Assembly (NCBI RefSeq): GCF_020023385.1
Contig: NZ_JAIQCL010000005.1
Location: forward strand, 124,001 to 188,000
Source of the DNA: Planococcus circulans
GTDB lineage: Bacteria; Bacillota; Bacilli; Bacillales_A; Planococcaceae
Direction of reading: 5' to 3'
DNA: 64,000 bases
Under the pieces are notes generated by a model that was given only the letters and a program-made list of their open reading frames with translations, was not told the DNA's origin and searched no databases. Positions within the stretch are counted from its first letter, which is position 1. Each line of letters starts with the position of its first letter. The translations under genes and the position numbers were made by a program. Shown piece by piece: positions 42,179-50,692 of this stretch.

Positions 42179-43207
42179 TTATTTTATTGATAACTGGCGG
42201 CGGAATTGGTCCATGTTCTCCAACGCCTTGCCCGTGCCGAGTGCGACACAGTCCAATGGATTTTCGGCGATGAACACCGGCATGGACGTTTCAGCTGAAA
42301 TGACGCGGTCGAGGTTCTTCAGCAAAGCCCCTCCACCGGTCAAAACGATGCCGTTTTCCATGACATCCGCACTTAACTCAGGCGGTGTCTTTTCCAGCGT
42401 AGCTTTGACGCCTGCGACAATGGCTTCAACCGATTCACTCAAGGCTTCCGCAATTTCGCCGGCAGTGACCTGCAAGGTTTTCGGGAATCCTGTCAGCAAG
42501 TCGCGCCCGCGGATTTCCATGGAAACGTCTCTTTCGGATTCTTCCATAATACCGGCAGATCCGACTCCGACTTTCAAGGCTTCAGCTGTCCGTTCGCCAA
42601 TTAACACATTATAGGTTTTGCGGATATACTGGGTGATTTCCGTATCCAGTGCGTCACCAGCGACGCGGATCGATTCGCTTGAAACGATGCCGCCCAGTGA
42701 AATTACTGCAACTTCTGTCGTTCCGCCACCAATATCGACGACCATACTGCCCATAGGTTCCCAAACCGGCAAATCTGCTCCGATCGCCGCCGCGAAAGGC
42801 TCTTCGATCGTAAACGCTTCACGCGCGCCGGCTCCGCGGGCAGCGTCCAGAACGGCCCGCTGTTCGACGGAAGTGATGCCATAAGGGACGCAGATCATGA
42901 CGTTGCCGGTTTTCCATTTGCTGCCGACTGCTTTTGACGCCTCGACAAGATAATGGCGGATCATCGTAAGGGTCGTGTCGTAATCGGCAATGACGCCGTC
43001 ACGCATCGGACGGATGGCGACGATCGACGCTGCCGTCCGGCCCATCATGTTCTTGGCCTGGCTGCCGACTGCGACGATTTCGCCGGTCTTTTTATTTTTA
43101 ACGACAACGGAAGGCTCGCGAAGAACGATCCCTTTGCCTTTGATATACACCAATGTATTCGCAGTACCTAAGTCAATTCCTACATCTTTCGAACCAAATC
43201 CAAGCAC
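42179..43207 (-). CDS. mreB: Actin-like rod-shape protein MreB
   Basis: Actin-family filament that guides lateral wall synthesis. From a GTG at 43207 (AAAGGAAG upstream) it has 342 residues. [17 protein letters not shown] is phosphate-1, [16 protein letters not shown] phosphate-2, and [15 protein letters not shown] the adenosine motif. The frame extends upstream to 43267 but without a ribosome site. First of mreB-mreC-mreD-minC-minD. Confidence 0.96.
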   Translation of the reverse strand: MLGFGSKDVGIDLGTANTLVYIKGKGIVLREPSVVVKNKKTGEIVAVGSQAKNMMGRTAASIVAIRPMRDGVIADYDTTLTMIRHYLVEASKAVGSKWKTGNVMICVPYGITSVEQRAVLDAARGAGAREAFTIEEPFAAAIGADLPVWEPMGSMVVDIGGGTTEVAVISLGGIVSSESIRVAGDALDTEITQYIRKTYNVLIGERTAEALKVGVGSAGIMEESERDVSMEIRGRDLLTGFPKTLQVTAGEIAEALSESVEAIVAGVKATLEKTPPELSADVMENGIVLTGGGALLKNLDRVISAETSMPVFIAENPLDCVALGTGKALENMDQFRRQLSIK

Positions 43208-43269
43208 AGGTTTTCTTCCTTTCTGTAACAAGCCGGTATTTCGGCAATTGCGTTGACACAATACCACTC

Positions 43270-43298
43270 ATTATAGACGAAAAGAAAAAAAATAAACA
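43270..43298 (-). promoter_or_regulatory. Candidate promoter of mreB-minD
   Basis: Minus-strand TATAAT (43270-43275) with a weak -35 TGTTTA at 17 bases (43293-43298), just after the radC stop. Confidence 0.45.
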
Positions 43299-43301
43299 GT
43301 G

Positions 43302-43994
43302 CTACATGAACCCCTTTTCTTTCAGGGAAATGAATTGGTGGTCTCCGATGATGACATGGTCGAGCAGTTCGATGCCGATGATGCTGCCGGCTTCCACAAG
43401 CCGTTTCGTGACATCGATGTCTTCCGGCGAAGGCGCCGGGTTGCCTGATGGATGATTATGGGCACAGACGATCGAAGCGGAAGAACGCCGCACAGCTTCG
43501 CGGAAAATCTCACGGGGATGGACGATGGAGGCATTCAGGCTGCCGACGAAAATGGTCTGCCGGTGCATCACCTGATTTTTGATATTGAGGAACAGCACCA
43601 CAAAATGCTCCTGCTTGAGGGAAGTCATATCGGCCATTAAATAGGAAGCCGCGTCTTTCGGGGAACGGATGGTGAATTTCGCATCGGTCTGTTTCGAGGA
43701 CAACCTTCGTCCCAGCTCGACCGCGGCAAGCAGCTGAACCGCTTTTGCCTGGCCGATGCCATTGATCGCCACCATCTCTTCGATGGTGGCATTCTTCATT
43801 TCCTGAATTTGCTCGAAATGCGTCAGCACGCGGTTCGCCAAATGCAGCACCGATTCCTGCCGGCTGCCGGTCCGCAGCAGGATCGCAATCAGCTCCTGGT
43901 TGGACAAAGCCGCAGCCCCCTGGTTGATCAGGCGTTCACGGGGGCGGTCGGCAATATGGACATCACGGATCATCAACGGCGTTTCGTTCAGCAT
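43302..43994 (-). CDS. radC: RadC/YsxA JAB-domain DNA repair-family protein
   Basis: 230 residues: N-terminal helix-hairpin-helix (INGIGQAKAVQLLAAVELG) and C-terminal JAB/MPN metalloprotease-like domain with the intact HNHPSGNPAPSPED zinc motif. The family is called RadC, but a repair role is disputed. The start overlaps the maf stop, forming a maf-radC pair as in Bacillus. Confidence 0.95.
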   Translation of the reverse strand: MLNETPLMIRDVHIADRPRERLINQGAAALSNQELIAILLRTGSRQESVLHLANRVLTHFEQIQEMKNATIEEMVAINGIGQAKAVQLLAAVELGRRLSSKQTDAKFTIRSPKDAASYLMADMTSLKQEHFVVLFLNIKNQVMHRQTIFVGSLNASIVHPREIFREAVRRSSASIVCAHNHPSGNPAPSPEDIDVTKRLVEAGSIIGIELLDHVIIGDHQFISLKEKGFM

Positions 43995-44596
43995 CGGACA
44001 CCGCTCCCTTCCAGGGAAATAAAACCGGCAGCCGCAAGTTTTTGCGTCAACGCCGCAACCGGCAAGCCGACCACCGCGTTGTAATCGCCCTGGATCTCTT
44101 TGACGAACAGTCCGGATACCGTCTGGATTCCATAAGCACCCGCTTTGTCATACGGATCTTCCGTTTCAACATAGGCATCAATCCACGCTTTCGGCAACTC
44201 ATAGAACGTCACTTTGACTGCTTCGTGAAACGACAGCTCACTGTTGCCTTGCACGACCGTCACCGCCGTGATCACTTCGTGCGTATTGCCCGACAGTTTC
44301 TGCAGATAGCTTTTGGCCTGTTCTTTATTTTTGGGCTTGAGCAAAATCTCGCCATCCAAAACGACGATGGTATCGGAGCCGATGACGACAGCTTCTTTCT
44401 GTCCAGCTGCCACTTCCTGCGCTTTTTGCGCAGCGCATGCCAGCACATAGCCGAGTGCCGTTTCGAATCCTTTTGGATCGGGTTCATCCGTGGTGCTCGG
44501 AATGACTTGGAAACTGACGCCAAGCATGCCAAGCAGTTCCTGGCGGCGCGGCGACTGTGAAGCTAAAACGATGGGGAAATCGGATTTGAATTTCAT
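43988..44596 (-). CDS. maf: Maf-family nucleotide pyrophosphatase
   Basis: House-cleaning dTTP/UTP pyrophosphatase type Maf protein, linked to septum inhibition and competence in B. subtilis. 202 residues from the ATG at 44596 (GGAGAG upstream). LASQSPRRQELL carries the substrate-contact Ser/Arg, GSDTIVVLDGEILLKP the metal Asp, and YDKAGAYGIQ the C-terminal motif. Confidence 0.95.
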   Translation of the reverse strand: MKFKSDFPIVLASQSPRRQELLGMLGVSFQVIPSTTDEPDPKGFETALGYVLACAAQKAQEVAAGQKEAVVIGSDTIVVLDGEILLKPKNKEQAKSYLQKLSGNTHEVITAVTVVQGNSELSFHEAVKVTFYELPKAWIDAYVETEDPYDKAGAYGIQTVSGLFVKEIQGDYNAVVGLPVAALTQKLAAAGFISLEGSGVRC

Positions 44597-44621
44597 GTAT
44601 GGTATCTCTCCTTTTTCAAGA

Positions 44622-44651
44622 ATCATACCATTTGCAGAAAGTCGTTAACAA
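44622..44651 (-). promoter_or_regulatory. Candidate promoter of maf-radC
   Basis: Minus-strand TTGTTA (44646-44651), 18-base spacer, TGG-TATGAT extended -10 (44622-44627). The remaining 44652-44822 shows no gene. Confidence 0.55.
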
Positions 44652-44822
44652 ATGGCAATAAATGATTTTTGCCAAGATATGAGGGATCAAAAAATGAGAT
44701 TTGGCTGGTTCCATCCCTGTAAAGCGCTGCATAGAGCTATTTGTAATGCGGATTTGCAATAGTTCGGGTTGGCATTCCGAATACAACTATACTTTCGGAC
44801 TCGCAGGATGCGAATTTTACAA

Positions 44823-44850
44823 TAAAAAAAGATGAAGCCTCAGCTTCACC
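44823..44850 (-). terminator. Intrinsic terminator of the prepilin peptidase gene
   Basis: Minus-strand GGTGAAGC-TGAG-GCTTCATC followed by TTTTTTT; the stem begins within the stop codon region. Confidence 0.85.
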
Positions 44851-45601
44851 CCAGAAAATTCATATACCAAGCGAGCATACCGTCTCCCCAGAAATAGACG
44901 ATGACGGCTGCGGCCGCAATCGACGGGCCGAACGGAATCGGCGTCTTGCGCCCTTTTTTTGTGACGCGCAGTTGGATGATGCCGACGATGGCACCGATGA
45001 ACGATGCGAAGAACAGGGTCATCAAGGTGCCGGCCGTACCAAGCACCAGTCCGATGACGAAGAACAGTTTGATGTCACCCCCGCCCATGCCACCTTTAGA
45101 GACGACGGCAATCAGGAACAACAAGGAAAATCCTATCGCCGCGCCGAGCAGGCTGTCCCACCACGGGTCAAGCGGAATCGCGATGCGCAAACCGAGCAGC
45201 ACCACCGCAAACGGCAAGAGCACTTTGTCGGGAATCAGCATATAGGCGATGTCCGATACGGTGATGATGACCAGCATCGAAACGAACAGGATCGCGACGA
45301 TCAGCTCGGGCGTAAAGCCGAACACCAAATACGATGCCACGAATAAAACCGCCGTGACCGCCTCCATCAGCGGATAAACCCAGTGGATTTTCGAGCCGCA
45401 TGTCCGGCATTGGCCTTTCAGGAACAAGTAAGAGAACACCGGCACCAAGTCGAGTGCGGTCAAGCGCCGCTGACAATTGGTGCAATGCGAAGGCGGATAC
45501 GCGATGGATTCCTTTTTCGGCACGCGCAAGCCGACGACATTGAAGAACGAGCCAAAAACCAGCCCGAACAGCGAGAAGAAGACAGAATAAGTAAGTACCA
45601 T
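44846..45601 (-). CDS. comC: Prepilin peptidase/N-methyltransferase (ComC/PilD)
   Basis: Membrane aspartyl protease that cleaves and N-methylates type IV prepilins. From the ATG at 45601 (AGAGGG upstream) it has 251 residues and about eight membrane helices. The cytosolic zinc loop has CTNC and CRTC; the two catalytic Asp are in SDIAYMLIPD and GGGDIKLF. It is in the comC place between maf and folC, but here heads the 3' side of a full pilus cluster. Confidence 0.96.
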   Translation of the reverse strand: MVLTYSVFFSLFGLVFGSFFNVVGLRVPKKESIAYPPSHCTNCQRRLTALDLVPVFSYLFLKGQCRTCGSKIHWVYPLMEAVTAVLFVASYLVFGFTPELIVAILFVSMLVIITVSDIAYMLIPDKVLLPFAVVLLGLRIAIPLDPWWDSLLGAAIGFSLLFLIAVVSKGGMGGGDIKLFFVIGLVLGTAGTLMTLFFASFIGAIVGIIQLRVTKKGRKTPIPFGPSIAAAAVIVYFWGDGMLAWYMNFLG

Positions 45602-45630
45602 AGAAACCCTCTTTGCTATAGTTTTTTTGT

Positions 45631-45786
45631 GGTTGAAGAAATCGCTGCAGGCGGACGCTTTCCAAGAGATGGACCAAAGGGAGTTTGGTCCATCTCTTTG
45701 CGACGAAGCTAGCGTAGCGATGCAGGAGCAGTGTTTCACCAATTTGCCTGCTTAGAAAACAGTCGCCACCTTTCGCTCTTTCTTCT
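45631..45786. repeat. Modular intergenic repeat, core type II (R7)
   Basis: GGCGGAC, then hairpin AAGAGATGGACCAAA ... TTTGGTCCATCTCTT, then GCGACGAAGCTAGCGTAGCG and ATGCAGGAGCAG, ending CGCCACC...CTCTTTCTTCT. Same frame of conserved flanks as 27873-28020, but the hairpin stem is unrelated in sequence. Confidence 0.8.
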
Positions 45787-46173
45787 ATTTTTCATAAAGT
45801 TATAAAAACAAATACTTACTCGTTTTTTATTGAAAGAAAATTCTTGAGCTGATCCAACAAGTATTCTAGCGCCACCGCGTCCAACCCACGACACTTTGTT
45901 GGAGAAACAGGACTGAATGGATGGTTTTACAAGAGACGGGCCAAACGCAGTTTGATCCGTCTCTTCGCGACGCAGGAGCAGACGGTTTTCGGCATCTTCT
46001 GTTCTTTTTTTATGTAGTGGGAAAAATTATTTCTTAGGTGATAGCCGAAAAACTCTACTATTGTTCAAGTTATACGACTATCTCAGCGTCGGCGCGTCCA
46101 ACCCGTCATAATGCCGAAGAAACAGAACTGAACGGATGCTTTTCGCAGGCGAAAAGCGGGGAACAGAGCTTTT
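45787..46173. repeat. Gene-free stretch with partial repeat copies (R8 and a GCGCGTCC duplicate)
   Basis: 45931-46010 holds a shorter type II copy: hairpin AAGAGACGGGCCAAA ... TTTGATCCGTCTCTT, then CGCGACGCAGGAGCAG. A second duplication pairs 45867-45935 with 46083-46140: TAGCGCCACCGCGTCCAACCC / CAGCGTCGGCGCGTCCAACCC (shown in part), both followed by GAAACAG-AACTGAA-GGATG variants. The GCGCGTCC element appears again at 63111-63127. No gene is seen. Confidence 0.65.
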
Positions 46174-46284
46174 GTTTGCGGTATAACTGTTTTATTTGCG
46201 GAATACTCGAGTTTGTTTGCGGAATACTCGAGTTTGTTTGCGGAATACTGAGTTTGTTTGCGCGAAATCATCGTTTGTTTGCAG
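46174..46284. repeat. Array C: six GTTTGCGG units on a 20-21 bp period
   Basis: GTTTGCGG or a one-base variant begins at 46174, 46194, 46215, 46236, 46256 and 46277 (steps 20, 21, 21, 20, 21). Units are followed by AATACTCGAGTTT or related bases, so spacers here are partly conserved. In the pilO transcript sense it reads CCGCAAAC. It lies just beyond the pilO terminator. Confidence 0.9.
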
Positions 46285-46302
46285 AACGGCCAAATTCTAT
46301 CA

Positions 46303-46335
46303 AAAAGAGAGAAATCACAGTGATTTCTCTCTTTC
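46303..46335 (-). terminator. Intrinsic terminator of the pilus transcript after pilO
   Basis: Minus-strand AAGAGAGAAATCAC-TGTGATTTCTCTCTT with TTT, directly after the pilO stop. Confidence 0.88.
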
Positions 46336-46337
46336 TT

Positions 46338-47099
46338 CTATTCCTCATCTGAAGCTGCGGCGTTTTCATCGATGTCGACTTCAAGATCCACGTCTACGTC
46401 TGCGTCTTCTTCGGATTCTTCCTCTTCAACTAGAGCCGTGCCGTCATTTTGCGGCAACGGATTGACTTTGCCAGCCGGCGCCGGGGCGTCGACTTTCGGC
46501 ACGGTGTCTGCGAGTGCGATCAAGTCCGGGCGGAAATACGCAGAGAAGGTCAGGTTGACATCGAGCGGTTCGCCCACTTGGTCGGCCGAAGTGACTTCTT
46601 CGTTGGAGCCAAAATCGACGGCTTCGACAATCATGATGCGCTCCATCGCTTCGACTTCTGTGATGAACGTGGTGATTTCTTTGTAGTCATCTGCTTTGAT
46701 GGTGACAGTCGTCAGAACTTCCTGAAGGTTTTCAAGGCCTTCGACCGGCACCGGCAATGAAACCAGGCCTTCGGTGATGCCGATGTTGTCGATCAAGGTT
46801 CCGGAAATCAATTCAGCCTGCTCGATCTGAAGGACGATTTGTTCGGTCAAGGACTCGACGGACACTTTTTGCTGCAGGTCGCTGGTGCTGATCTTCTCGC
46901 CTTCCGGCAATTCCTTCAGCTGTGTCTGCAGCGCAATCAAGACGTCGCGTTCTGAGCTCAATGTCTGTTCGGCCTGCAGCCTTGATTCCTTGGCTGGTGC
47001 GTACAGGGTGAAGTAGGAATACGCTGCGAGCGCCAACAGGAAGATGATGGATAAGACGATCAGGCCTTTTTCTTTTTGGCTTTTCGATAAACTGCTCAT
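46338..47099 (-). CDS. pilO: PilO-like type IV pilus alignment protein
   Basis: 253 residues: cytosolic N-terminus, one membrane helix (GLIVLSIIFLLALAAYSYF), a coiled-coil stretch, a ferredoxin-like domain of the PilO type, and a C-terminal acidic tail with DADVDVDLEVDIDE. PilO joins PilN and PilM in the inner platform. Assigned by size, topology and order (M-N-O); primary sequence conservation is low. Overlaps pilN by four bases. Confidence 0.8.
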   Translation of the reverse strand: MSSLSKSQKEKGLIVLSIIFLLALAAYSYFTLYAPAKESRLQAEQTLSSERDVLIALQTQLKELPEGEKISTSDLQQKVSVESLTEQIVLQIEQAELISGTLIDNIGITEGLVSLPVPVEGLENLQEVLTTVTIKADDYKEITTFITEVEAMERIMIVEAVDFGSNEEVTSADQVGEPLDVNLTFSAYFRPDLIALADTVPKVDAPAPAGKVNPLPQNDGTALVEEEESEEDADVDVDLEVDIDENAAASDEE

Positions 47100-47872
47100 T
47101 GGCCATCCCCTCCCGTTTCTGCTGGAGCGGTTTCAGCCGGTTCGACTGTGTCGGCGGGTGCTTCCGTTTCGGTATTGACTTCAACATCGACATCCACGTC
47201 TTCGGCAGGTTCTTCCACCACTTCTTCTGCCGGTTCTTCGACTGCGGCTTCCCCTTCAACGGGAACTGCGGTATCGTCTGTCGGAATGCGCTCGTCGACA
47301 AAGATCAATGTATAGCTTGCTATGTAGCGGGGCATTTCTTCAATAATCGCTTTTTCGATGACCACGCCTTCTTCAGTGGTTTCAGCCGTGTCAATTTCAT
47401 TTTGCGCGACACTGTCCAAAGTTGCTGACTCGATCAGTTCCGACGCTTTCAGCTGCGCCAAATAATAAGCGGCCTCGCGTGCGGTATCAAACTGGACTGA
47501 CAAGATTGCCTGATCCAGTCCGGTATAGGAAAAGCTTTCAAAAAAGCCGCGTGCCGGCAGGATGGACACCAATTCCTGTAGCAGCGGAACCGTATCGAAT
47601 TGGTAGCTTTCCGCCCAGTCGACAGTCGCTTTCAATTGCTGTTCTTCATTCATGCCCTGCGCCGCTTCCAATTGGGTGCGGATCGCCGCTTGTTCAGAAG
47701 CGACCTGCAAGGATTGCGCAGCGAGGACTGCCTGTTCCCGTTCATGGGAGCCGGCTAGAAACGCCAAGACCACCCAAACGATGACGGCTGCGAATAAAAT
47801 CGAAATCGCCGCAATCAGAAAAGCGGGACGATCCCGTTCCTTTTGCGGCAATAGGTTAATATCAACCAACAT
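47096..47872 (-). CDS. pilN: PilN-like type IV pilus assembly protein
   Basis: 258 residues. It starts with the PilN signature VDINLLPQKERDRP, which docks on PilM, followed by one membrane helix (FLIAAISILFAAVIVWVVLAF) and a periplasm-side-type domain. The C-terminal 60 residues are Glu/Val/Pro-rich with EDVDVDVEV, a tail not usual in the family. Six bases from pilM. Confidence 0.88.
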   Translation of the reverse strand: MLVDINLLPQKERDRPAFLIAAISILFAAVIVWVVLAFLAGSHEREQAVLAAQSLQVASEQAAIRTQLEAAQGMNEEQQLKATVDWAESYQFDTVPLLQELVSILPARGFFESFSYTGLDQAILSVQFDTAREAAYYLAQLKASELIESATLDSVAQNEIDTAETTEEGVVIEKAIIEEMPRYIASYTLIFVDERIPTDDTAVPVEGEAAVEEPAEEVVEEPAEDVDVDVEVNTETEAPADTVEPAETAPAETGGDGQ

Positions 47873-47878
47873 AAACTG

Positions 47879-48817
47879 TTACACCTCTTTCAGCGCAAGA
47901 CCGATGGCCCGGTTAAAGCGTCTTGGAACATCTTTTTCGTCGCCGCACGGAATGACGTCGATGACGAGCGGCAGGACAGGAATCTGAAAACGCATTTCCA
48001 AACTTTGCTGGAAAGATTCCCAATCGTAGAATTCACCGTTGCAGATGATTTTTGAAATGCCGATTTCGCCGCTGTTCATATTGTAGCGATAAAAATTCGC
48101 CAGTTTTTCAGCTTCGATTTCAATCGTCTCCATCACAGCGGTACGGTCGACCGAGTAGGGATCTTCCACTTCCAGATCGACCGGCCGCATGAACATCGGG
48201 AAATGTTCATGGAAAATCGACACGGTCATCTTTTTCGACTGCAGGTCGATGAGCATGATGTGCTCGTCTTCCTGGAAATCATGCTGCAGGTAGCCCAAGC
48301 GGTAAAGGGCAAGCGGCGTGATATCAGCCACGACCGCTTTTAATTTTACCTGATCAAATACGTCCTCGTAAGACTGCATGACCGATTCCTTGGACGCGAT
48401 GATGATCGCTTCCGGCTCTTCTTCTTCCGGGTGGTACGGCACCACATCAAAGACGGGATCTTCAAAGGGCAGGTAAAGCGTCGAACCGATTTCAATGAAA
48501 AAATGGCCTTTCAGTTCATCGGCTTCGACATCGTCGGGGTAGGGTACTTTGCGGATGATAACGAATTCGTCAGGGGCGAGGAAGCGGACTGACTTCTTAG
48601 AGAGACCCCACTGATTGACAGCCTTATCGAGTACCGAGGCCAGCGCTTCCGCGTCGACGATCTTGCCCTCTTCGATGATGCCTGCAGGAAGAAGGTGTTC
48701 TTCCGCGCAATTCAGCTCAATCGGCAAAGAGGATTTCAAGTCGACATGACGGATCGCGTCTTCTTCTATTGTAATGGTGACGACGCGTGCTTTTCTCGAT
48801 AAAAACGATAAGGCCAT
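47879..48817 (-). CDS. pilM: PilM-like actin-fold pilus assembly protein
   Basis: 312 residues, no membrane segment. Actin-like ATPase fold of the PilM family: an N-terminal VVTITIEEDAIRHVDLK strand pair, FLAPDEFVIIRKVPYP, and VVADITPLALYRLGYL; MLIDLQSKKMTVSIFHE is the second phosphate region. It binds the PilN cytosolic peptide encoded next door. Confidence 0.86.
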   Translation of the reverse strand: MALSFLSRKARVVTITIEEDAIRHVDLKSSLPIELNCAEEHLLPAGIIEEGKIVDAEALASVLDKAVNQWGLSKKSVRFLAPDEFVIIRKVPYPDDVEADELKGHFFIEIGSTLYLPFEDPVFDVVPYHPEEEEPEAIIIASKESVMQSYEDVFDQVKLKAVVADITPLALYRLGYLQHDFQEDEHIMLIDLQSKKMTVSIFHEHFPMFMRPVDLEVEDPYSVDRTAVMETIEIEAEKLANFYRYNMNSGEIGISKIICNGEFYDWESFQQSLEMRFQIPVLPLVIDVIPCGDEKDVPRRFNRAIGLALKEV

Positions 48818-48863
48818 TTTTTCAGCTCCTAATATTTCTAACTATAACAAAAGAATTTAATTA

Positions 48864-49346
48864 TTAGCGTGTAACTGTTATGTTAGCAGTGCCGGCTCCA
48901 TCATCAGTATTGTTAGCTAAAGAATTAATTTCATTTTTAGAGGCACCACTAAAAGATACTGTAACACCACTAATAACTGCTTCCCCGGTAATCTCTCCAT
49001 TTGTAATAGAAAAAGCACCTGCAGCTGACTCATCTACATCTGCAGTCGCTTCATTATCTTCTGCAGTTGCGAATGCTCCAACGCCATCCAGGTAATCTGG
49101 TACCATATCATTCGATGTAACTGCAGTAGTGCTAGCTACCTCTTCATCTTGCACATACATTTCATATGCACTTAGTGCATTTAAAGCATCAGATTTTATA
49201 GTCCCTACTCTACTATTATCAATAATATTCCCAATCGCCGGAATAGCAATTGCTGCAATAATCGCGATGATAACGATAACCGCCAAAAGCTCGATCAGCG
49301 TCATCCCTTTTTCGTTGTTGAGTTTCTTCTGCAAGTATTTTTTCAT
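48864..49346 (-). CDS. pilA: Major type IV pilin candidate
   Basis: 160-residue prepilin. Short basic leader ending NEKG, cleavage before MTLIELLAVIVIIAIIAAIA with Glu at +5, then a Ser/Ala/Thr/Asp-rich head of about 120 residues with no cysteines. AGGGGGAAA precedes the ATG and it has its own strong promoter, as expected for the main subunit. Base composition is AT-rich (49141-49200 has 18 G+C of 60), unlike pilC (50281-50340 has 31 of 60). A family name beyond type IV pilin cannot be given. Confidence 0.92.
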   Translation of the reverse strand: MKKYLQKKLNNEKGMTLIELLAVIVIIAIIAAIAIPAIGNIIDNSRVGTIKSDALNALSAYEMYVQDEEVASTTAVTSNDMVPDYLDGVGAFATAEDNEATADVDESAAGAFSITNGEITGEAVISGVTVSFSGASKNEINSLANNTDDGAGTANITVTR

Positions 49347-49397
49347 TTCTTTTCCCCCTATTTTTTTACTTTTATATACTACTTTGAGTACAGCTCA

Positions 49398-49425
49398 ATT
49401 ATAACAATAGTACCAATTATAGCAA
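49398..49425 (-). promoter_or_regulatory. Promoter of the major pilin gene
   Basis: Minus-strand TTGCTA (49420-49425), 16-base spacer, TATAAT (49398-49403). It lies inside two direct repeats of TATTGYTATAATTG. The start would be about 45 bases before the pilin ATG. Confidence 0.65.
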
Positions 49426-49479
49426 TAGCCTTTTCTTGTTTATTTACAAAATATTTTAAAGCGAATAGACATAAATAAC

Positions 49480-50691
49480 CTACAAATTGTCTACGTTCTG
49501 GAACATTTCAAACATCGGCATCATAATAGCCAGTACTATAGTCCCGACTAATGCAGCAAGGAACACAATCATCAACGGCTCGATCAGTGCCTTCAGGCGA
49601 TCGGTCTCGGCGTCCACTTCTTTTTCGTAAAACTCAGCTACTTTACTGAGCATGTGATCGAGTGAACCGGTCTGTTCTCCGATGGCGATCATATGCGGAA
49701 TGAGCGGTGGGAAGGCCCAATGCTTGCGCATAGGCTCGGTCAACGAGCCGCCGCGTTCGAGCGAATCACGCGACGATAAGATGACTTTCGACATGACAGC
49801 GTTGCCGACGACTTTTTCGGTCATCGTCAAACATTGCAGAATCGGCACCGAACTGGAGAACAGCGAGCTCAAGGTTCTGGTCAAACGGGCCAATGCTGAT
49901 TTCTGCAGGATTTTGCCGAAAATCGGAATCTTCAACAGCATGGTGTCGAGAATCATATTGCCTCTTGGATCCTTGCGCATCAGCCAAATGACTGCGGCAA
50001 TCGCGAATGCTCCAAGCAGCAGCAAATACCAATAGCCCATGACAAAGTCAGAAGCTCCCATAACGATTTGCGTAATCATCGGCAATTCTCCCCCGAAGCC
50101 TTCAAACATATCCGCAAACATCGGAACGATTGAAGACAATAGGAAAATGACGACACCGATCGCCAGGATGCCAACGACGACCGGATAGGACATGGCTGAA
50201 ACCACTTTTTGTTTGGTCTGGTAGGCTTTGTCGTAATGCGTTGCCAGACTTTCCAGCGAATCATCAATATTCCCGGACATCTCCCCCGCTTTGACCAAGT
50301 TGATCGTCAGCGGTTCGAAGATTTTCGGGTATTTTGCCAGCGAGTCGGACAAGGAATTTCCTTTCCGCAGCTCTTCGGCGATTTCCGACAAGGCTTTTCG
50401 CAGCGCTTTGGATTCGACCTGCTGGGACAGGATGTGGATCGAATCGACGATGGTCACGCCCGCGCGCATCAAAGTCGAGAATTGGCGCAGGAACATGATG
50501 AACTGGTCGCGTTTGACAGGGTTGCCGATGACGATGTCTTTTTGCAATGTGGTTGCCGGCATTTCATGGATTTCGATGACGCGTATGCCTTCATCGCGCA
50601 GTTTTGCGACGGCTTCTTTCCGGCTGTTGGCGACAGCGATGCCGGTGCGGATCTTCTTGCGGTCGCGGCCTTCGTATTTGTAACGGGCCAC
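49480..50691 (-). CDS. pilC: PilC/GspF-type pilus platform protein
   Basis: Polytopic inner-membrane protein that turns PilB ATPase motion into pilin insertion. 403 residues, two T2SSF domains (FLRQFSTLMRAGVTIVDSI and LTRTLSSLFSSSVPILQCL), each followed by membrane segments; ends in MFEMFQNVDNL. One base after pilT. Confidence 0.95.
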   Translation of the reverse strand: MARYKYEGRDRKKIRTGIAVANSRKEAVAKLRDEGIRVIEIHEMPATTLQKDIVIGNPVKRDQFIMFLRQFSTLMRAGVTIVDSIHILSQQVESKALRKALSEIAEELRKGNSLSDSLAKYPKIFEPLTINLVKAGEMSGNIDDSLESLATHYDKAYQTKQKVVSAMSYPVVVGILAIGVVIFLLSSIVPMFADMFEGFGGELPMITQIVMGASDFVMGYWYLLLLGAFAIAAVIWLMRKDPRGNMILDTMLLKIPIFGKILQKSALARLTRTLSSLFSSSVPILQCLTMTEKVVGNAVMSKVILSSRDSLERGGSLTEPMRKHWAFPPLIPHMIAIGEQTGSLDHMLSKVAEFYEKEVDAETDRLKALIEPLMIVFLAALVGTIVLAIMMPMFEMFQNVDNL

Positions 50692-50692
50692 G

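Noticed and set aside
45658..46020. Insertion sequence remnants with transposase fragments
   Set aside because: Sequence is repetitive and palindromic but no frame shows transposase similarity; treated as small non-coding repeats.
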